Shown: piece by piece, positions 58,115 to 64,000 of the stretch
Position numbering within the stretch: position 1 is the stretch's first letter
How the letters are laid out: each line of letters begins with the position of its first letter
NCBI RefSeq assembly: GCF_012277295.1
Contig: NZ_CP051156.1
Span: 930,001-994,000 of the forward strand
DNA: 64,000 nucleotides
Direction of reading: 5' to 3'
DNA from: Wolbachia endosymbiont of Ctenocephalides felis wCfeT
GTDB taxonomy: Bacteria > Pseudomonadota > Alphaproteobacteria > Rickettsiales > Anaplasmataceae
Made by a program: the position numbers and the translations under genes
Notes under the pieces: model-generated
Database searches by the model: none
Told to the model about the DNA's origin: nothing
The model's input: only the letters and a program-made list of their open reading frames with translations

Positions 58115-59575
58115 GTATCCATTCAGGTGTATGGCTTAAGAAGCAATAGCCAGTAGGTTTTGAAAAGGATTTAACTTCTTTTGCCTCCAAGTCAAGTACA
58201 ATGAAATTATCCTCTCAAGAAACATATTTCCCCGTTTCGATTGTGTAAAATATGAAACTTTTCGGTAAACAACGTAATGCCGAATCTGTCGCTCAGCATA
58301 GTTGTTTGTCAGTGGAATATTTTCTGGATCGTCCAAAAATTTCCACATCATCAGATCCGATTTCATGATATTTTTTGCTACTCGAGACGCTCCAATTGCC
58401 TCAGGTAAATTTGATATATTCTTTAAGTAATATCTCGTTCGCTTGCGTAATTTTCTTGCTCTTCTTATGAACCTTAATGTGTCTATTTCATCCTTTAACA
58501 GAGCTTTTTTCAATGCAAATAATTCAGTAGCAACATTCCTTAAATAATACCCCAAAACTTTCACTTCGCTATTCCAACTATGAGACAACCTTTCAAAATC
58601 TCTTGCTAAATGTGCCCAACAGACCTGCCTTTTCTTGCTGGAAAAGTAGTTGTAAGCTGCATATCTGTTGGTCACTACTAGGTTGTTATTCTTTCCAAAT
58701 TTACTATTTTCCAGGACTTTCATCCCTCTTGACTCTGTCAATTTGATCACACTTCCTATTTTGCTCGCAAACATCCAGCACCAGCCCTGTTTACCTTTGT
58801 TGTAATGGCTAGTTTCATCGATATGTAAAATTTTGCTCTTGCTTACCTCTTCCTCAATTTGCTCATATGCTTCTTGGCATTTTTCTGCCACTCTAGCCTC
58901 GCTATTTGATACACTACCGACGCTGATATCCAGGTTGAAAATGTCCTTTATAATATTTGCCACTTCTTTTTTCGAATTCTTGTAAAATCCACTTAATGCT
59001 GCAATTACTGACTTAACTCTTGGACCAAATGTGTCCGCAGTTACTCCTTCTTGTAGCTTGCTACTTTTTCTTTTTCCACATCTTTTGCAACGTCCATGCT
59101 CTAGTTGATATTCAACTACATACGGCTTGATTTCCGGCAAATCGACCTTTTGATGAGTATACGGATCTTTTGATACCGCAATTTCTCCTCCGCACTCACA
59201 CGTATTGGGCAGTTCTATTTTTACCATCTCATCTGCCTCCATTTTAGGGCGGTAACTGCCTTTATGTCCAACCTGTGCTCCTACTTTCCTGTCACTTTTT
59301 GGCTTATTTTCCCTCATCTTATATAATTCTTTGGAGCTTGGTATAGATGAATTTTTTGAACTTAAGCCAAGCCTTTCTTTTAACTCAGCGTTTTCGATCC
59401 TTAGCGCTTTATTTTCTGCTTTAAGCTCTTCTATTTTTGTTTCTAACTTTTCTATAGTCTGCTTAAACTTTCGCAAAATTCTAAAAGATCAACCATATTA
59501 CCTCACAGCCACTCTAGTTTACCTTTTTAGCATTCCTTGTCTACTCTTCATTTTACCGCCCGGCTGAATGGATAC
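58115..59575 (-). mobile_element. IS66-family element, copy 9
   Basis: 1461 bp, complete ends. Flanks accagact and ttattttc, no duplication. It separates a gene fragment on the left from tRNA-fMet on the right. Confidence 0.94.
58136..59476 (-). CDS. IS66-family transposase with catalytic Asp270 changed to Asn
   Basis: Full length, but the second catalytic Asp reads VVTNRYAAY instead of VVTDRYAAY (codon at 58667-58669 is AAC on the coding strand). Loss of one DDE carboxylate should abolish catalysis. The rest equals the Ser/Ala variant. Confidence 0.93.
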   Translation of the reverse strand: MRKFKQTIEKLETKIEELKAENKALRIENAELKERLGLSSKNSSIPSSKELYKMRENKPKSDRKVGAQVGHKGSYRPKMEADEMVKIELPNTCECGGEIAVSKDPYTHQKVDLPEIKPYVVEYQLEHGRCKRCGKRKSSKLQEGVTADTFGPRVKSVIAALSGFYKNSKKEVANIIKDIFNLDISVGSVSNSEARVAEKCQEAYEQIEEEVSKSKILHIDETSHYNKGKQGWCWMFASKIGSVIKLTESRGMKVLENSKFGKNNNLVVTNRYAAYNYFSSKKRQVCWAHLARDFERLSHSWNSEVKVLGYYLRNVATELFALKKALLKDEIDTLRFIRRARKLRKRTRYYLKNISNLPEAIGASRVAKNIMKSDLMMWKFLDDPENIPLTNNYAERQIRHYVVYRKVSYFTQSKRGNMFLERIISLYLTWRQKKLNPFQNLLAIAS

Positions 59576-59624
59576 TTATTTTCCTCTTAATATTAACTTG
59601 ACATAACTTTAAGGAAAACTTGTC

Positions 59625-59701
<77 letters not shown>

Positions 59702-59760
59702 TCGTTGTTTATTTATCCATTATATTGTGATTATATTAAAGCACAAGGATAAATCTCAAC

Positions 59761-61911
59761 ATGAGCGCATATTTTTTAACCATTATTGACATAATAATTA
59801 GATATGTACGTAATAATATACAGAATGAAAAATATAACTTAATACTGTGGTTTCCTGTATTTCAGTGTGCAGGGATTTTAATCTACTTTTCTTTAAACTC
59901 TGAACCAAGCTTCATTTTTACAGTGTCCACCTTTCTCTTGCTTGTACTCACACTGATTTTGATTGCGATATTGTGCAAGAAACACTCAATGAACTTGGTG
60001 TTGTCCAAGTGTTCCGATGCTGGAATGAAAAATGACTATAGTATGACAATAGGAGTTCTATGCATTGCCGTAATTGCAGTATTAATAGGCTTTACAGCAA
60101 GTAAATTGAGAACAACCTTAGTTGACACTCACATTCTCAGTAAAGAGAGATATGTAAAGGACATAATAGCCACAGTGAAGGATATTAACGATAAAGGTAA
60201 ATATAAAAACTTCTGCTTTATGAAATAAAGCCTTCTGCTATCCCAATTGGGGTCCAGAATACATGGATTTCAGCGTCACGTGCTGAAATAGCATTGCTGA
60301 ATAATATCAGAATCTCAGTCAGAACTAAAGTAGAAGAGGGTATCAAAATTGGCGATCAAGTAAAATTATCAGTAAAACTTTTTCCCTTAAAAATTGCACC
60401 TGCAGAGTATGCGTACGATTTTGCGAGAATAGCGTATTATCAAAAAATAAGCGCTACAGGTTTTGCAACGAGTGCGGTAGTGTTACATAAAAAAGCTGAA
60501 ACTAAAAAATTTCAAGAATACATTGAATCTTTCCGGCAATTTATTTATGAAAATCTTCAGAGAAATATTAAAAAACCACATGCAGATATAATTTCCGCAT
60601 TATTAATTGGCAAAAAAGATGGCATAGATCAAAAAACTATGGATGCCATACGCGACTCGGGTATTGCACATTTATTTGCTATTTCAGGTCTCCATTTATC
60701 TTTTATTGCTGGGTTATTTTTTGTGGTATTTCGTAATTTACTTGCGTTGTCTGAAGTTTTAACTCTTCGCTATAATACTAAAAAAATCTCTGCTTTTTTT
60801 ACTATGTTACCAACAACATTTTATTTGTTAATTACGGGCATGCAAATTTTAGTTCAGCGTGCTTATATCATGGTAATTCTTGTGCTCATTGCTATCGTGA
60901 TAGAAAGAAAATATCGCGGTTTAATTGTAATTGCATTTGCTGCTTCGGCAATATTGATATTAGAACCAGAGGCAATTTTAAAACCCGGTTTTCAAATGTC
61001 ATTTTCTGCGGTGTTGGCATTGGTGGCGAGTTATCAGATTAACGCTAATAAATTGTTTAACATAAAAGTAATAAGGTATTTTGTATCAATTATGATCAGC
61101 TCAGTAATAGCAAGCCTAGCAACTGTACCTTACACAATATATAATTTTAACTATTTTTCAATATTTTTCAATCAGTGGTATCATCACCAACTTGATTGCT
61201 ATACCGATCGTTACACTCATTATTATTCCACTTGGGATAGTTTATATTCTACTCATTCCCTTTGGTGTTGAATGGATTATTGCACCTATTGTAGAGCGCC
61301 CAATTAATAGTGTCTTGTATATAACAAATACTATTGCTGATCTTCAGTATTTAGTGATTCCTATACGCACTTTCCCTGCTTCATCCATTATTATCATAAC
61401 ACTAGGATTATTATGGCTGTGCTTATGGGAAAGAAATTGGCGTTTTTTTGGAGTATTCTTTATTGTGTTAGGTATTTGTTCTAGTGCTTTCTATAAAACT
61501 CCTGATATTTTAATAAATGCTGATAACATTGCTGTTAAAGAAAGTGATGGCTTGTTGTATTCTCTCAATAGAAAAAATAGAAATTTTGTCGTCAAAACAT
61601 GGGCAAAACAAAATGGGCAGAATCAAGTTTTGAGCCATAAGAAGTATAATAGCCTTGACAAAAGACTAAACTGTGGCGATCATGGCAGTATATACGGGGG
61701 AGGAAAATCAATTCTGCTGGCTAATGAGCAAGGGGATATATTGGAGAATTGCGATAATGTTGATCTGATTGTTCAATTAAGCAAATTCAACTATTCAGCT
61801 TGTAATACTAACATTATTAAACATGCTGATTCAGAAACATACGCAATTTGGTTAAAAAACAATGAAGTAAAAGTGAAAAAAGTGCGCTCCAATAGGCCTT
61901 GGCATAAGTAA
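59761..61911 (+). pseudogene. comEC: ComEC/Rec2 DNA-uptake channel, decayed into three frames
   Basis: Part 1 (59761-60228) has the N-terminal helices. Part 2 (60294-61271) has the competence domain core (SALLIGKKDGIDQKTMDAIRDSGIAHLFAISGLH). Part 3 (61192-61911) has the remaining helices (GVEWIIAPIVERPINS) and a short C-terminal domain. The first break holds a palindromic element (60267-60289) with stops. The second is a one-base shift near 61175, after which GIITNLIAIPIV resumes in another frame. With comF truncated, natural DNA uptake by this route is unlikely. Confidence 0.88.
60267..60289. repeat. Palindromic element at the comEC break
   Basis: Arms ATTTCAGC and GCTGAAAT around GTCACGT. 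Unlike those in ccmF, pheT and pdhC, it lies in a region with stops and a frame change. A partial copy is at about 60013-60030 upstream. Confidence 0.65.
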
Positions 61912-61972
61912 AAGAGCTTGATTTTAAAGTCTTGTTAACATATAATTAAATTAATTAAGATTTGAGTAAGTC

Positions 61973-62513
61973 ATGCATACTAATGATACCAATGTTTTCA
62001 GTGAAAACCTAAATCATAACATGAGTGGAATAAGTAAGACTGTTAGTTATATTCCTAAAATGTTGCGTGGGATAAAAAAATATACTTTTGTTGGGTATCT
62101 TTTTACTGAAAGGATTAAAGAAGCTGAATTAGACAGAGAAATCAGGGGTGGCAAAAAAAACGGACGTGGCGAAGAAGAAGTAAGTCAGATTGACGGAACA
62201 GCCGTAAAAATAGAGATTATTCCAGATTTTAGCCCTTTAGGTTATAAAAAAGGAAAATTTATAATAGCTATACCAATTTCTAAGAAGCAAAAGGAAGTAT
62301 TAGATGATCAAAGGAAGGAAAATGCGATCAGGATAATGCTTGGCATGTTTGTTCTAACTGCTACTGGAGTTGTACTTGTTCTCGTAATAGGGCAGTCATT
62401 TAACTTGCCAGTTCTAGGTGCTGTATTGGCATCGATTATTTTGCTTGCTGGCGTAGCCAGAGCAATCCAACTCTTAAAAAGTAATACAATAGATAATGAT
62501 CTCGATTCTGTTC
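61973..62513 (+). pseudogene. Two-helix membrane protein gene, 5' part, split by IS903-like copy 3
   Basis: The first 180 codons. A polar N-terminal half (about 1-115) is followed by two transmembrane helices (IMLGMFVLTATGVVLVLVIG and AVLASIILLAGVARAI, about 122-165). The gene continues at 63613 in the same frame (DSV|PKFGALDVLPW) once the IS and one 9-bp duplication are removed, and remains open to the window end. Not recognised. Confidence 0.8.
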
Positions 62514-63603
62514 GGCTTTGTTGCATCGCTCTTTGGATAGGAGGCAATGCATAATAAATTCATGAAGCTATCTCAAATTTAGCCATGCCTATTTCAGTAA
62601 ATTTGTTCAGCAAATAACACTTGAGTAGCATTTCTTTCTCACGGTTAATCTCAGATTTGTTCCTAAAACTAAACCCAAATGTTTGCTTCAGTCGCGAGAA
62701 AAAACTTTCTATATAAGATCTCTTCCCATAATTTATCTCTTTTTTCCACTTCTTCATACCATCTTCACCATATGACTTTATGAGCTTGATTGTAGAATTT
62801 CTCTCAGCCATATAATCCAGCTTTGGATGCTCCACTGCATTGTTTTGCAGAGGAATTTTTGTCTTTATGCCAAGCTCATTGCACAATTTGTATAACTTCT
62901 TTCGATTATATGCTCTGTCTGCATATAGTGTGCTTATATTGTATTTAGCATTAGCCCTTGCAATAAGATCACAGGCTCCATAGTGGTCAGAATAAACTCC
63001 ACTACTGTATTTTGCAGCTATGACTTTTTTGCTACCTATCTCCAGCATTACATGCAATTTTCTTGTTTGCTTATAGCCACGGTACTTTCTATCTGTACCG
63101 TTTGCCTTACTATGGCCTGGAATATTATTGTAGATGCTTATTCCAGTACTATCTATGGCGATCTCAATATTTTCCATACTGTTTTTATCATGTCTTCGAT
63201 CATTAATTTTTAAGTTAAGCTTTTTGAATCTTCTGGAAGCCTGGGAATAGCTGATAACTTGCAAATTTTTCCCTATTTGCTCAAGGTATCCCGCTATAAA
63301 CCCCACCGTTTGTCTTAGGCCTATTCTAAACAAATAAGTTATTATGTGAATTAGAATTACGACTTTATCACTATAAATATTGTTGCTACCGGCCATTTTG
63401 GGACTTTTTTCGTACCAATTTTCTATGGCATCGTTGACGTAATAAAAAATATTTCCTCTTTCTTGGAGAAATTTGTTATATTCGTAGCAGTTACTGACTT
63501 TCATTTTGACTGGCATATTTTTCCTTTGTCGGTTAAATGCCTGTTTATAATGAATTTCGTCAGTAACTCCCAGTTCTTTTTACTTTAGCTATGCAACAAA
63601 GCC
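62514..63603 (-). mobile_element. IS5-family (IS903-like) element, copy 3, with 9-bp target duplication
   Basis: 1090 bp with GGCTTTGTTGCAT ends, bordered by ATTCTGTTC at 62505-62513 and 63604-63612. The 9-bp duplication agrees with the IS903 group and marks a recent simple insertion. Confidence 0.96.
62560..63516 (-). CDS. IS903-like transposase (318 aa), intact
   Basis: D122, D200 and E270 are present. Two substitutions relative to the other copies: Ser for Gly in MAGSNN and Leu for Phe in TIKLIKSYG. Confidence 0.93.
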   Translation of the reverse strand: MPVKMKVSNCYEYNKFLQERGNIFYYVNDAIENWYEKSPKMAGSNNIYSDKVVILIHIITYLFRIGLRQTVGFIAGYLEQIGKNLQVISYSQASRRFKKLNLKINDRRHDKNSMENIEIAIDSTGISIYNNIPGHSKANGTDRKYRGYKQTRKLHVMLEIGSKKVIAAKYSSGVYSDHYGACDLIARANAKYNISTLYADRAYNRKKLYKLCNELGIKTKIPLQNNAVEHPKLDYMAERNSTIKLIKSYGEDGMKKWKKEINYGKRSYIESFFSRLKQTFGFSFRNKSEINREKEMLLKCYLLNKFTEIGMAKFEIAS

Positions 63604-64000
63604 ATTCTGTTCCAAAATTTGGTGCTTTAGATGTACTCCCATGGAGAGAGCCTGCTGTTGTTGCAGTGATGCCAAGGAAAGCGACAAGTGAGGAGAAGAA
63701 TGATCTATCTAGATTACCTTCAAAGCTCTATGACACATTAAATGCGGTAAGTGACAATAGCAGAGCAGTTGCTGATCAGGTTGGTGTTGGTGTAGATGCA
63801 GTTGTAGATACATCTGAACATGTTAATTCTGCTGCAGATACACTAAAAGATACTGCAAATAAATTCAATCCATCTACGTGGTGTATTGCATTTCAGAGTG
63901 CTTGTCAGAGAGTTTCCCTCGGAGCTTTAAAGCGTGCTGCTTGGAATACTTGGTTTTCAGATAATGGTCACCAACCAACCGATACTAACAGCGGTTTAGG
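63604..64000 (+). pseudogene. 3' part of the split membrane protein gene (continues beyond window)
   Basis: An open frame without its own start: PKFGALDVLPWREPAVV, then a helical, Val/Ala/Asp-rich stretch (VADQVGVGVDAVVDTSEH; SAADTLKDTANKF) resembling an amphipathic coiled region, then FNPSTWCIAFQSACQ and a polar end. It belongs to the gene starting at 61973. Confidence 0.8.

Overview
The window looks like a chromosome segment of an obligate intracellular alphaproteobacterium of the Anaplasmataceae (order Rickettsiales), most likely Wolbachia or a close sister lineage. The evidence is inference from content: AT-rich DNA, scattered single-copy housekeeping genes in short operons, two msp4/P44/Wsp-type outer-membrane proteins, tandem TenA proteins, a shortened glutamine-synthetase-like gene, a CckA hybrid kinase, and small palindromic repeats inside coding genes. 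No 16S rRNA or other species marker is present.

The dominant feature is insertion-sequence load. Eight complete copies and one edge-truncated copy of a 1461-bp IS66-family element (IR GTATCCATTCAG) lie at about 1, 2.2, 14.5, 24.1, 29.4, 35.8, 40.9, 51.2 and 58.1 kb, with a 93-bp remnant at 25.6 kb. Three copies of a 1090-bp IS903-like IS5-family element (19.1, 37.7, 62.5 kb) and two of an 855-bp IS427-like IS5-family element (11.4, 53.8 kb) are also present. None of the eight complete IS66 copies has an 8-bp target duplication, and several separate halves of unrelated genes, so they look like recombination joints. Both IS427-like copies and one IS903-like copy keep target duplications (3 and 9 bp), and the genes they broke can be reconstructed.

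Layout: 0-4 kb, IS66-tenA-tenA-IS66 and a truncated Cys-rich gene; 4.2 kb, tRNA-Ala; 4.6-9.4 kb, pepP and the iscU-iscA-hscB-hscA Fe-S cluster; 9.5-12.6 kb, an MFS exporter and IS-damaged membrane genes; 12.7-14 kb, dcd and bamD; 14-16.6 kb, IS66 between truncated effector-like genes; 16.8-19 kb, nfuA-hisS and a DnaJ-like gene; 20.2-24 kb, a truncated membrane gene, ccmF and a dicarboxylate symporter; 25.7-28.8 kb, mnmE and two surface antigens; 28.9-31.5 kb, truncated comF and a truncated hypothetical across IS66; 31.6-35.8 kb, an ABC exporter, dnaA and a GS-like gene; 37.3-40 kb, a GIY-YIG gene and a family of small genes sharing an about 90-bp upstream repeat; 39.9-51.2 kb, rluC-type, pheT, fabG, cckA, hemF, pyrB, rnd, trxA and tRNA-CAT; 52.7-54.7 kb, a pseudogene; 54.7-58 kb, pdhC, an SH3 protein, an acidic-tail protein and lolD; 59.6 kb, tRNA-fMet; 59.8-61.9 kb, a decayed comEC; 62-64 kb, a membrane gene split by IS903.

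Core metabolism and information processing (Fe-S assembly, cytochrome c maturation, heme, pyrimidine, pyruvate dehydrogenase, tRNA charging, DnaA/CckA cell-cycle control) is intact. Accessory secreted or membrane proteins and the competence genes comEC and comF are being lost through IS activity and point mutation. The most unusual non-IS signal is the repeated leader at 38.8, 39.2 and 39.8 kb, which precedes three small genes with different products.
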